Counted from the first letter of the stretch, positions 36,347 through 47,872 are shown. The stretch is 64,000 nt of DNA from Panopea generosa (GCA_029582155.1 CM055895.1:56639250-56703249), one strand, 5' to 3'. A program made the numbers and translations. The notes: generated by a model not told the origin, from the letters alone.

Positions 36347-39191
36347 CTATCCCTACCACAAGCTGAAACCCGGAAGTGCCCACATATGAGAAGGAAATGA
36401 AAGAAGAAAGAAAAAGGAATAAATGTAAAAAAATAGAAAAAACTAAGCATATTTTAAAGAGTAAACTGTGTAAATAATACAGGTTTTTCAATGACTGATA
36501 AGATATAGACTCATAAGACAAAGTTTATGATTGAATGCAATACATTTAAAGCAGACACAAACAACAACAACAAAAAATCAAACAAAAAAGCTATAAAATA
36601 ATACTGTATGATTTGACGTAATTATATACATATGTGCGTATATTTTAAATAGAGTCCTGTGCTTATTGTATGTTATGACTAAAGCAGATATAAATATATA
36701 TATTCACACATTGTCTATGTGTACTCACCTTAAACAGGTGAGCGCTTTACTTACGGTCCATTTTTTTACCCAAAAACAACAAAGTTTGAAATAACAATAG
36801 CCAAGTAGGAAAGATAGAACAATTTGTAACATGCCAATACAGGTTGTATTGAACGTATCTAAATTTCACGGAAATAATATACAAACGCATTAAAGCATAT
36901 TTACAACTATAATAAAAAAACAACAACAAAAGAAACAACAAAAAAAAATCATATGAAGACATATGTGTGCCAGCCTTAAATAAGTCAGTGCTATATATTT
37001 CATGTCTTTTCTTAACACACCATTAACAAACAGGCAAAATTTTATAGATGTACCGATATCTAAATAATCGTTAATCACACCAATTATGGAGAGAAAAACT
37101 GAAATCCTTTATAGAACATTCAAGAGTTTGCATGTTAAGACATGGGCCAACTATAGAAAAGAAAAAAAAGGTATAATTACACATTTTTTCTGTTTAGCTA
37201 TATGGTTAACTCTTGTACACAAATCACAACATAAGTGGTTTAACGAAAATATACTGATGTCACTGACAAGAGAAAAACAAAAACAACAGCCTTGTAGCAT
37301 AGCTTTCTGTTCTTTCGTTTAGGCTCATATGCACAATATGTACACGCGCACATATATAGGTACAAACGTACACATACCTATGTACACACGCACATACATA
37401 CATACATACACACACATTTACATGCATACGCACATACATACGCACACACGCACATACATATGTACACATGCACATACATACGCACACATGCACATACATA
37501 CGTACACATGCACACACATACGTACACCTGCACATACATACGTACACATGCACTTACATACGTACGTACACATGCACATACATATGCACACAAGCACATA
37601 CATACGCACACATGCACATACATACGAACACATGCACATACATACGGACACATGCACACACATACGCACACAAGTACACACATACGTACACATGCACATA
37701 CATACGTACACAAGCCCATACATACGTACACATGCACATACATAAGTACACATGTGCATACATACGTACACAAGTACTCACGCACATACATACGCTCATA
37801 CGTACGCACATCCACACTCCCATACGCTCACACACACCCACGTAAGTACGCACGCACGCTCGCTCGCTCGCATATATACATATCCACTCGATAATAATGG
37901 TGTGCGTACATTATTGACACATAATAAACCGGTAAATATAAATATATATAAAAAGAAAAAGAAATTATATTTAGCTCTATTCTTTGTAACCAACACATCT
38001 AAATTAACATGCCGAACCTGACTGGCAAACAGGTTTGTTCTGGTTCTTTTACACCGACGAGTTCTATATTTAGTTAGGGTGCGTGTACATTCCAGCACGT
38101 GGTGAATTGTGCTAACAATTATAAGTATTTGTTAATTTACATGGACATGAGCAACTTTTATGCCTACACACCCACTCACACACAAAAACACACAAGTTAC
38201 CATTCAATAACAAGCGCTGTCGTTAGTCAATTAATACAATTATCACTAAAGACATACATTTTCATTTTATGATTATTACAATAAAGTCTACTATTTCGTG
38301 ACATATAATGAAAATGCAGGGCTACATGTTGACCTTACAGATATATTGAGATTAATTAAACTGAAATGAGTTGAATTGCAAACAAGGCATTACAGTGAAA
38401 ATAAGCGATAATATGACAGTATGTTTTGTAAACAGGATTTGAGTTGAACAGTGTTTCTTTTTGTGTTCAGTTGAAATTCAGATCAATATTTATGATTATT
38501 TTCAAATTTACAATATTTACCAAAAACATACAAATATGCTGTGCGCTTTATATGTAACATTACTCTCATATAATAAAGAATACACATACACAACGACAAA
38601 AAAACAAAACAAATCAAACACTATAGATATATTTAACAATAGGTGAATAGGATAAATAGAGCAGATTTGTTATATTTACTTGTTCTATTTAAATTATCTA
38701 GATTCGCACATAAGAAAAACGTATAGTCGAAATATCGCTATGTAGGTACACATTTCATAAACCGTACAAACCAACTGCTAGTACCCCAGTATTTAATTGT
38801 GAAAACGAGCAATGGTTACAGTTTTTAGAATCTTTTTCTGAATGTTTCACTAACACTGTGATCGGAATGATTCACTAACACTGTGATCGTTGTTATGTTG
38901 CTTCGAAATATCCTCGATAACGTATGTTGTGGAGGGATGGTTCCTGTTCGTGTATGTTATTTTGTATAAACATCGGTTATTAAATTAAAGCATTGAAACC
39001 AGCAAGAGGATCGATATTCGTATCGACGCTATAAATAGCTTAGGGGAAAACACATGTAAACAAAATTTAACACCAACTACTATACATGTTTTGATTGGTG
39101 ATGAGCTGTAGGTAAATAACCGTAACACGCGCGTACTTGTAAGTAAAAGTTAATTAGACAGTTCACACATACAAAAACAACATCTGCACAT
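36347..39191 (-). other. 2.8-kb spacer between ORF1 and ORF2 of the LINE
   Basis: Much longer than the usual short ORF1-ORF2 gap and without recognisable domains. It contains the alternating purine-pyrimidine array at 37,325-37,885, AT-rich stretches and a short palindrome at 36,726-36,744 (CTCACC...GGTGAG). It may include further insertions whose edges I could not find. Confidence 0.5.
37325..37885. repeat. ~20-bp tandem array of strictly alternating purine-pyrimidine
   Basis: The unit is about CACATACATACGTACACATG, with many variants. Pyrimidine and purine alternate almost without a break for over 500 bp, typical of Z-DNA-prone sequence. Five or more overlapping open frames on both strands (THTYIRTHAH..., CVCMYVCACV...) come from this low-complexity run and are not genes. 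Confidence 0.9.
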
Positions 39192-40094
39192 TTATGAGAT
39201 TACTGTTGGTACATCGCCTGGTTTTCGGATGATAACTGGAGAACTGGTGGAGGTTTTCTTAACGAAGATTCTGCCGTTGTTTGTCCAAAAATTTGCGATT
39301 GTGCCATTTTTCTTCATAGGTATAAGATCTCTGATGATCGAGTGGTTTAACTTGGTTAAGTCCTCCGATATGAAGACTTTATCAGCGTTATGTTTCAGAT
39401 TCTTTTTAGCATAGAAAACCTTGGATTTGCTATTGTAGTCCTTGAACTTAATCAAGATTTGCGGGTTGTCGCCTTTGGATGATGGGTGACATCTGTTTAT
39501 GTTTCGTACCTGTATGTTGTCGGATTCTGATTTTAGTACAGATTTATTTATAAATGAGATGACAAAGTCTGTCAGTTCTGCCTCTGATGATGATTTAGGT
39601 ACCTTCAGGTTCGAAATACGAAGAGAATTTCGTCTACCATACTGTTCCAGATCATTATGTGATAATTTGACAGAGTTCATATCTTCCCTGAGGGATTCAG
39701 TGGTTTTGTTTAGGTCAGCTATCTGTTTATCCTTTTTTGTGATGATATCTGCTTGTGTAGTGAGTAGTTCACATTGCTTTTCAACCTTTTCCTGAAGCTG
39801 TTTGTTAGATTCTGTTAACAAAAGCATGGATGCTGTGATATTTGCTATAGCACACTCAACCACTGGGTTAATGAAGGCTGCCAGGACTGGAGCTGCTTCT
39901 TTTTGAAAAGTTCCATCTTTGAAAGTTTTTATAAGCATATCTGAGAAGGAAGCAGTTTTCTTTGGAAATAAAAATGTAGCCATAGTTTGCCGTTTATTAT
40001 CAGTTTTGAATTTGGGAGACCCTTTCCGCTTGATAGATGGACTTGGTTTGGAACTTTCTGCGTCAGCATAATCCGAATTATCACTATCAGCCAT
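39192..40094 (-). CDS. LINE ORF1 protein (300 aa, intact)
   Basis: Open from ATG to stop. Residues 1-45 are polar and basic; ~85-150 form a predicted coiled coil rich in heptad Leu/Lys/Glu for trimer formation. LEQYGRRNSLRISNL (149-163) opens the RRM-like RNA-binding core, and a basic C-terminal domain follows (PMKKNGTIANFWTNNGRIFV, near 254-275). This is the domain plan of L1-like ORF1p RNA-chaperone proteins, found in several LINE clades and thought to coat the element RNA. It is the only undamaged frame of this LINE, which may reflect chance or a short time since insertion. Confidence 0.85.
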   Translation of the reverse strand: MADSDNSDYADAESSKPSPSIKRKGSPKFKTDNKRQTMATFLFPKKTASFSDMLIKTFKDGTFQKEAAPVLAAFINPVVECAIANITASMLLLTESNKQLQEKVEKQCELLTTQADIITKKDKQIADLNKTTESLREDMNSVKLSHNDLEQYGRRNSLRISNLKVPKSSSEAELTDFVISFINKSVLKSESDNIQVRNINRCHPSSKGDNPQILIKFKDYNSKSKVFYAKKNLKHNADKVFISEDLTKLNHSIIRDLIPMKKNGTIANFWTNNGRIFVKKTSTSSPVIIRKPGDVPTVIS

Positions 40095-40466
40095 TTTATA
40101 TTTGATAGTGTAAAGTTAATAAGTAGATAATGTGCTTCTCAGGTAATAAATAATATGTACTCACTGGTCAATACACTACACACAATACACTGTCCTTCTT
40201 TGTCTGATAAACTGACCAGGTAAGTTTTACATAACAGTTTACACAACAAGCCGCCTTTGTCCAATTAACACAAGTAGAAATTCTTCATAAACGCACTTTT
40301 TTGAACTTTTTATAAACATTTTTATACACTGTAAATAAACACCGTATTAATGTATCCCATTTCAATGTTCATGAGTCGTCAAGTTTTTAAAAAACATAGT
40401 TTGTCATAGAAATAACCCGAGAGCGCTTTTTCACACGTCTTTCTCGTTTCGCGCCATTTGCCTACC
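40095..40466 (-). other. 5' UTR of the 10-kb LINE
   Basis: Runs from the 11-bp target duplication to the ORF1 ATG. The extreme 5' end (minus strand) reads GTAGGCAAATGGCGCGAAAC and is the most GC-rich part. A full-length 5' end implies the insertion was not truncated, and an internal promoter would be expected here. Confidence 0.6.
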
Positions 40467-40649
40467 TATATTTATTTGTATGAATTGTATATAATGTCTA
40501 TTAACGAATGCACGTAATAGTGTTTATGCTTTTTTCGGATCTGCTTTTTCTTGGAGAACATATTGATGATTAAAATACATAATGAATAGACATAAAATAA
40601 TATTAATAGATCTATTACCAATTAATAAATGTATTTTTTATGTAGAAAG

Positions 40650-40894
40650 CAGTAGCGTATCTATCTAATACACCCAAAGGTCCGTTCCTGCACATACTTT
40701 TCAGAGGCAATATTTTTTGTAACAATTGTCCATTTTACTGATGTATAAATATAAGTTCAAAATTTGTTTAATTATGTCTCAAACATACGTCAAAATGCAC
40801 CAGAACCATTCTACACACAAACAATTTTCCGGGGGTGCATGTCCCCGGTACCCCCTAGTTAGAGCCTGCACATAACTTTTAAGCCAGCTACGCC
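40650..40894. mobile_element. Small TIR element, GTAGCGTA-type (copy B)
   Basis: Counterpart of 20,929-21,164, nearly identical. Confidence 0.5.
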
Positions 40895-41209
40895 CAAGGA
40901 AGGCGTTTGTAAATTGTATACGTTAATTTCCCCATGGAATTCAACATTGCTGTCGTAACGTTAAAAGTCACCGAGATAAAGGCGGTAAAACTTGTCCATA
41001 CTTGTCCACAAGAATTCATATATCAAAACTATCAAAAAAAAAATAATCAACTGAGATTTCGAATGTTTTGGAGATAAATCCAAAATACCATATTTATTTA
41101 TTTCAACTGCAGTATTAAAATGTAAACTGAAGCCTACTTTGGCTTAATGGAGTGTTTGAATTCTTATTCGTCATAGTATTAAGCAGAGAAAGATAAAAGA
41201 TTGTATCGT

Positions 41210-41280
41210 CCCATTGGAGCAAAAAGGTACCAAGTGTCTTCTTATTTCATATACAGTTGGTACCTTATTGCACTAGTGGG
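41210..41280. repeat. 71-nt hairpin element (copy B)
   Basis: Same hairpin as 21,489-21,559 with a few substitutions (for example CTAGTGGG for CTAATGGG near the 3' end). Confidence 0.75.
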
Positions 41281-41637
41281 ACGATATTTTCATACAATCA
41301 GATTCAACACCAATCTACATAGCTAGTGGCGTTTGTAACATATACGGGTTTTATGTATTGCATATGCTTTGCATTATCTCTACATAAATAATTCGGTAAG
41401 AATTCTAACAATAGCTAAATGCACTTAGATTCCCATCGCGAAATGACCCTGAACTACTTACCAAAATAATGATCGTGACGTAACAGAACTGGTTTTGTCT
41501 CGTTTTTCAGGCTTAAAACTGGCCCATTCGAAAATATCACGTCTTAAAATTAGATCGCATTGATATAACGAGTTATGTGTCTTTATAATGGATCAAATTG
41601 CCAAAGTATGGTTCCATAACCGGCGCATCAGTATTGG

Positions 41638-41981
41638 TTATAAGTTATTTACACGCTTAATTTACTAATCGTTTAACAAACAAAAAGTCAAATTTTCGGC
41701 AACTTAATACCTTATTGATCTTAAAACAACGTAGTATGTACTTAAAACGCCCCATTCCATATGACCGTATTGAGTGGCTAAATTGTGTGCAGTTAGGAAA
41801 TAAAGAAAATAAGATGGCCATGTTTTTAAAAAAAATCCATCGCTTAAAGTTAAATATTTAAACAAAATTGAAAAATTAAATGAAAAAAAAATAGATACAA
41901 AAGTAGAGCAAAAGTTGTACAAATACTGGAATGCATATAAACCATTATCTTTATTGTAGTAAAAGCGTTAATTGTGTGTAT

Positions 41982-42013
<32 letters not shown>

Positions 42014-42033
42014 CTGGGGGCACATTGGGACAA
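41638..42033. other. ~390 bp present only in copy B, ending in a 32-G run
   Basis: In copy A, ...CAGTATTGG is followed within ~10 bases by ACAATGGTTTCGG. In B ~390 bp intervene, ending in G32 (41,982-42,013). It may be an insertion in B or a deletion in A; no target duplication or inverted ends are clear. No domain found. Confidence 0.7.
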
Positions 42034-42034
42034 T

Positions 42035-42375
42035 GGTTTCGGATAACCTATCCTGGATGCCAACAAAAGCCTGGCGTTCAGAAGAACTGTCCACATAAAT
42101 CATAAATCCAAGGCCCAAACATACAAGACCCAGCGCTGGAATACACCTCCACAGTATGGGATCTATACACACAATTCTGTACAGCAACTAGATGTAGTCC
42201 AACGTACGTTGCTTGGGTAGCACGCTTCTTCAAGGGAGACTATCGCATAACTAGCAGCACCTCCCAGTCAGACCTTCTGCAGAACCGACTATATCCGCCA
42301 CTGGAGCAAGCTACCGGAGCACCAAGCCACGGCGTCCATACTGGAGTCATTCAAGGGAGGTCTGGTACAGTATTT
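42035..42375 (+). pseudogene. CR1-like RT C-terminal fragment (copy B)
   Basis: Counterpart of 21,975-22,335. It shows LEYTSTVWDLYTQ and VARFFKGDYRITSSTS across frameshifts. It lacks the ~12 bases AAGGAACCAACC that A carries. Confidence 0.7.
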
Positions 42376-42551
42376 ATACCCCACACTGTGCAAAGTTTTA
42401 TTTCTTTTTAATCTATACTACTTGTTCGCGCCTCACATCATTCTTGTAATAACACATGTACGACAATGCCCCTGAGTGGACCCTTTACGTGACATTATTG
42501 GGAGAAGAATGTCACGTTTTGCCCGTAATTTCAAGCTTGTGAATTACTTGT

Positions 42552-42876
42552 CAGCGGCTTAGCTTCCTATAGGCCCTGTAGGCACGTGCCTACATTTTTT
42601 TTCTGAGAAATCGAATGAAAAAGCCACAAAAAAATGCAATTAAATCTGACTCTTATGCTTCTTCATTTTTTTCCTTTTTTGAAGTGAACAAACCTTAAAT
42701 CATTACATTTATTTGGATATAAAACGGTGAATTGCAGATAAATATTAAGGACAACCAGGCTCAATATACGTCAAAATACACCTACGACAATCTAACCGAT
42801 TTTCTTTTTAGAAGAGCATAACCCCGGACCCCTTACAACTGGCCTATACATCGTTTTCAGCCAAGCTACGCCCCTG
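42552..42876. mobile_element. TIR element 'T' (copy B)
   Basis: Counterpart of 22,506-22,828, with the same ends. Confidence 0.65.
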
Positions 42877-43550
42877 CTTTCAATAGGGGGTTTTCTTTAC
42901 GTAAGAAAAAAAATAATGTTATCACGGACAAAAAGATCCGCCATACAAATAAATCAAGATGTTATGGGGAAGAATTTAAACAAAATTTGTACTTCCTAAA
43001 CCATTTAAATATTCGGAAAAAAGAGTCTTTTTCATTGTTCAGAATTGGTCGGCACATTACCTAGTAGTGAATAACCAACAAACAATTTAAAACACACTCA
43101 CGTACACGCAAAATATTACCGACAAACAACAAACACACTTATCATGTTTTTTTGCATATTTGATACATTGCCCCACATGGCGCCACATATTATGATACCT
43201 GTTTTGTTGCCTTGGCATACAACCAGTTAATTATGCATTTTATTCAAATATCATCATAATATTATGATAATGTTGTTTACGCCATACGGTGCACGGTTAT
43301 TGTTTGACAAACGTATGTTTTTGCTGATATGCACTCACTGACGCAAACTACATCGATAAATTCATCGGATCACGGCAGAAATTGTTTCAGATATGCTTTA
43401 TAGATCTATATAGATCTTCTTCTATATACTATTATATATTGTCACGTGTGTGCGCGTGTACACTTATAAAACATTGTGTTTTTGAGCAGATGTAATTGGA
43501 GCACGGTGGTATAGGTTATATGCGATATACAGACATAACCGACACTATGG

Positions 43551-43558
43551 AGCGCGCG

Positions 43559-43650
<92 letters not shown>
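43551..43650. repeat. (CG)n(CA)n microsatellite (copy B)
   Basis: Compound run CG-CA-CG-CA, about double the copy A tract at 23,506-23,561. Confidence 0.9.
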
Positions 43651-43651
<1 letters not shown>

Positions 43652-43940
43652 TTTGGCGTTTTCCAATTCTTTTAAAGCAACCAACATAATTTTTTTTTGT
43701 GATTTTGGAATCAAAATAAAGGGACTGATTGTCACTTTGGGTGATAAACATTTCTTTCTTATTTTAAAGAAAGGAAGAATTTTACTCCTACATCTATTTT
43801 TTGTGATCATGTTCTCGTTGTTAAACCCATTTTGGAAGTAAAAAATAAGAAAAACTTATTTACATGTCAATATGAAATGTTACGTCTAGTATTTGGTTAA
43901 ACTAATACATAAATACATGCATATAATAATAATTGTCATT

Positions 43941-44134
43941 CAGTGGCGTAGCTGACCCTAAAATGATGTGCAAGTCCAACAGGTTCTAGCGAGGTCTGGG
44001 GGCAGGTCCAAGTAGAAAAAGACTTTCAGATTGCATTTCCTGCGTTCTGAGGGGTAATTTTAGGAGATATAATGATGCGTATGCAAAATATGTGCAAGCC
44101 CGGGCGTTATAGCGTAAAGGCAGCTACGCCACTG
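43941..44134. mobile_element. 194-bp MITE with CAGTGGCGTAGCTG ends (copy B)
   Basis: Counterpart of 23,851-24,045; same perfect 14-bp ends and TCATT flanks. Confidence 0.8.
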
Positions 44135-44756
44135 TCATTATAAGCTGGAATTTAACTGTTTAGGGCTATAAACAACAAAATCATTTCGGCAGAGTGTCAA
44201 TTATTTTTCAATTTTGCAATAAAATGTAGCCTTTTTTGTTAATATTTTGGTATAGTGAATGAATAAATTTTGCTTAAAACCTCACAAATTTTTCTGTGAT
44301 ACCTATTCTAATGAAAAAAACAACACTTTACCGCGTAATTTGAGAAAAAAAGTTCTTAAAGTATACCATCGTTAAATAACTGCAGTTGAAAAAATAACGT
44401 TTTTACTCTTAATAAGCATATTGTATAAATATTAACATTTCTATTGTGTTTTGTATTCAAGTTAAAATGCTATAAACAATATTTTATACCAGTATGCATA
44501 TTTTATATATTGACCTCAATATAAGAGACCGATTTCAGACGTATCCGTAAATGAATGTGCCGTCCGAAATAAAGTCATTTGTAGTTTACACTGGCAGGTC
44601 TCGACAAAGTTGCTTCCCTTCGTTTGTAGAACTGGAGCGCATGAAAAAACAAAGAAAGCGTTCTTTTAATGCTTGAACTTAAAATTGGTCATGGTTTTAA
44701 GCTATACGCTCCTCTTCACTACTCTTCGTTACTACAAACTGTATTTCGTTTAAAGA

Positions 44757-45488
44757 CGATTGCTACAGTTTCATCATTTTTTTTTCTAACCAATAGATGT
44801 TGTTGAAACTTTCAGGGTTGTTAGATAATTACAAATGTTATACAAAAATGAAATAAAAACAGTATGTCACCATGCTTCTTTTTATTATTTTGACCCTTTA
44901 AGATGTACACTTCCTATGCTCGGAGAAGAAAATACCATGAAATATGAGAAATCCCAAAAAATGAAAATAATACATAGTCATAACATGAATTCTACACTAA
45001 ATACATGTGAATACAAATAGTTTCCAGAAATAAACAACAAATTACAGACAAATAGTTTCTTCTTGTAAAAAAATAACATGTTGAGCAATTTTTTTTTCTC
45101 AAATTATCTCCCCTTTTTTTTAAATTGAAAAAAAAAAATTCTCACCAATAGAATTTGGTTAAAATTGCATGAATTATTGATCAAACATTGTTCTATAATA
45201 TAACATCTTAAAAACAATAGCTCACCATGCTTATTTTTGAAAAAAATGAAATTGACCTTCTACATGGCAAAGCAATTATTTTCAGTTTTCTTAATTTTCA
45301 TGTTTTGCTAATCAATAAATTATTACTTCTTTTGCTCTTATTATAAAAAAAATTCATTTCAGGTTTGTGATTTAATATGTAACTTGCAATAAAAATTTGT
45401 CCAAATTATCCGAAAATACATCAAACGGTGCAACCGGTGCGCACGTAAAATCATAACGTTGTGAAAAACGGAAACTACCGCAATCGCC
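44757..45488. mobile_element. 732-bp non-autonomous TIR transposon, only in copy B
   Basis: Absent from copy A (site near 24,660). Flanked by perfect 8-bp TTTAAAGA duplications at 44,749-44,756 and 45,489-45,496. Ends are imperfect inverted repeats: CGATTGCTACAGTTTC on the left and GGCGATTGCGGTAGTTTC read inward from the right. The 8-bp duplication fits a hAT-type transposase. No long open frame, so it would need a helper. Confidence 0.85.
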
Positions 45489-46334
45489 TTTAAAGATCAA
45501 CAAATAATCTATAACCTATACAAATAGATTCATGTTTGCACTGACAAAATAGTTTTATCGAATCAGTTAAAAGACGGTCCACAGATCGTTATTTTAATAA
45601 ACTCATTTTGCACTTTACTTTGATCTAACAATTCGCCACGTGCATTCCTCGTTTAAGTCCACGGAAGAACGGACAAAAAAAAAACTCGCAACTAAACCAT
45701 ACATAATTATCGTCAGAAGAGTACCTTGAACGATTGTATTTAGAAAGGTTAGAAACAGGTGTCTATGATTATCGCATACGGTGAACTAGGTCTTGGTGAT
45801 AGCAAGGAATTATATAGAGATATCATATACAAGACCTTGGTGATAACCGACATTTTAAAAGTGTTACAAAATGGTGGGACACTGGAAGAGCATGTGGAGC
45901 ACATGCTTCTGTGAAGCCACAATTTTCAATCATTTATATATAAAACCAACAATCGCGATAGCAGATTGGCAGCTATAAGAGATTAAGATTGCAATGGGTA
46001 TATCAGGCGAAAAACTCTTTATTATGTCTTAAAAATTAATAAAACAGATATAAACCACCTCATTACCATTAGCCTTATTATGTACAATCCGAATAGTTAA
46101 GTATGTCAAATCAACAAAAACATGACAAAATCGATATTCAAATTGAATGGTCAACTTGAAACGAAATTCTCATTCTAAAAATAGACAGCACTTAAATGCC
46201 GCTTAACAACCTTTGCATCGTAATTCGGACTGACTCTTTCTAAGATGAAACCATTATTAATTCGCGTAAACAAGGAATTATATATTGAAATTAAAATGAA
46301 ATCACGTGACGTATATAATACGTCATAAAATATT

Positions 46335-46615
46335 TTAAGCAGGAAATATATTTCAGTCTAACTCAGTTTGGAAATCCCTTTTCAATATATAATTTTGGCA
46401 GACCTATGTTTAGATAGATATCCTTTTGGCAATACGGAGTCGATGAGTATATACGTCTCAAAATATGTTGCCATTTTAAGAAGGAAATCTGTTTTAGTCT
46501 AACTTGGGCGCGTAGCCCAAGTTGGGAAATCCCTTCTAAATATATATTTTTGGCATGTTTTAATATATATCTATTTGGCAATACGTGGACAGTGAGTATA
46601 TATAGACATGATATG
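46335..46615. repeat. Right flank of copy B, internally duplicated
   Basis: Two ~145-bp diverged units (46,335-46,460 and 46,480-46,615) share TTTTAGTCTAAC, GGGAAATCCCTT, TTTTGGCA and GGCAATACG. Both match 11,060-11,240. The second contains the perfect 9-bp hairpin AACTTGGGC/GCCCAAGTT at 46,501-46,523. Confidence 0.6.
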
Positions 46616-46670
46616 TTAAGGGAGGTGGGTGTTTTTAGCCAGTTTTAAAATATTTAAAAGTCCTGATTTA

Positions 46671-46991
46671 AGGCATAGTACCACCATTGAAAAAGTAAGT
46701 GCTTCCGTGGGGTAGTCGCATAATTGTGGATATAAATAATCCTTGTTTCTTCTTCTTCAAAATGCATTTTCCTTATTCTAATGCTCATTTTTTTATTTGA
46801 ATGGCATTTATTGGTGTAATTTGAACATATTAAAAGCATTGTCATGTTTGAATTGTGAATTTAGAAAAAAAAAATGATACTTTGAAATTGGGGTATGAAT
46901 ACATGATTTCGGAAGTTTACTTTCACTCCATGAGTGACAAGCCTTCAAACTTTTATTATTTACTATAGAATAAAGAACAAAAATCAATTGT
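46671..46991 (+). repeat. Long inverted repeat, left arm
   Basis: Reverse complement of 52,078-52,540: AGGCATAGTACCACCATTG, AAGTGCTTCCGTGGGGTAGT, GACAAGCCTTCAAACTTTT. It lacks ~145 bp present in the right arm between TACTTTCACT and GTGACAAGCC. Confidence 0.8.
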
Positions 46992-47872
46992 GGGCTTACA
47001 CCTTACAGCAGTGACACATCCTGGGTGACACATCTATGTCAATAAGTCATTGCTTAAAGTATGAAGCAGAACTAATTAAGAATATGTAAACATCTGTTTG
47101 TTTTAGAATGTTTATACATTGTATAGTTGTTTTTTTTTTATTTTGGAAAGATATATTTACTGAAACGGTGTTACTTAGATCGCGAACGTGTAAATTTTCA
47201 TATTTCTCTTTCAATATCTGCATGAGCTTACTAAGGGACTGATAAACCGCATACAACTGGAGTGTAATTATTGAGCGGTGTTCCGTCCCAATTTCTAGTC
47301 CAGATGTCATTTTATAAGAAAAAGAGTGGCTTTCATTAGGGACAGAGTTACAGAAAACTGATAAAGTTGGCAGCTATTTTTGCTGCGGCTATTACATGGT
47401 TATGGGTTCTCTGGTTATGGCAGATGCAGACAATATTTCAAGTTTTCTAGCTATATCAGTGACTTGTTTTCTCGTCCCAATAAATTTCAGAAATATAAAA
47501 AGGCTATACCGCCCACATTGCAGAAAAGGATCGAAACGTTTGAAAACACCATTCCGTATATTCATTGTTTAGTATAGATTGATATGCCCTTGATATAGAA
47601 CAGTGTTATTAAGTCCTTGGTGTAGAGTTACTGCGATGTCGGGCAGTAATTCACGTACCAGCAAATAAATATATACAAAGCTGTAATAACATCACTGGTA
47701 CCAGTTCTAAGATTTAAATTTATTATATTTTCTAGTTGATTATACCAAGGAATTTGAGATAGATAGCTTCTATAGTTCCTTCAGTAACTAACAACACTCT
47801 GCGGATATGTCACTGGTTTCTTCATTATACAAAATACAAAATACAATTAACATGTAGAATGGCAGGGGAGTA
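46992..47872. other. Non-coding stretch between inverted-repeat arm and element T
   Basis: Short open frames only (65-87 aa), no motif recognised. TACCAAGGAATTTGAGATAG near 47,745 recalls the AAGGAATTATATAGAG motif seen several times in copies A and B. Confidence 0.5.

Larger units (their letters stand above)
30185..40466 (-). mobile_element. 10.28-kb CR1/Jockey-type LINE insertion in copy B, itself interrupted
   Basis: Flanked by perfect 11-bp target duplications TATATTTATTT at 30,174-30,184 and 40,467-40,477. The empty site is visible once in copy A near 20,733. Oriented minus: 5' UTR 40,466-40,095, ORF1 40,094-39,192, a ~2.8-kb spacer, ORF2 from about 36,346 down to 30,606, and 3' UTR to 30,185. 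A different LINE (32,593-34,878) sits inside ORF2. Because it is absent from A it inserted after the duplication, or distinguishes two haplotypes. Confidence 0.92.
25489..46322. repeat. Tandem segmental duplication, copy B (20.8 kb with insertions)
   Basis: Matches copy A base by base over long stretches, from GATATTTAATGTCGG to ...TATAATACG at 46,322, where it leaves the unit into TCATAAAATATTTT. Extra length comes from a LINE (30,185-40,466), a TIR element (44,757-45,488), ~390 bp at 41,638-42,030 and an ~80-bp LINE tail at ~27,163-27,245. Their lengths account for the size difference. Confidence 0.93.

Noticed and set aside
37260-37894. Overlapping 97-145 aa His/Thr/Tyr-rich and Cys/Val-rich frames
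   Set aside because: Low-complexity translation of an alternating purine-pyrimidine array in all frames.
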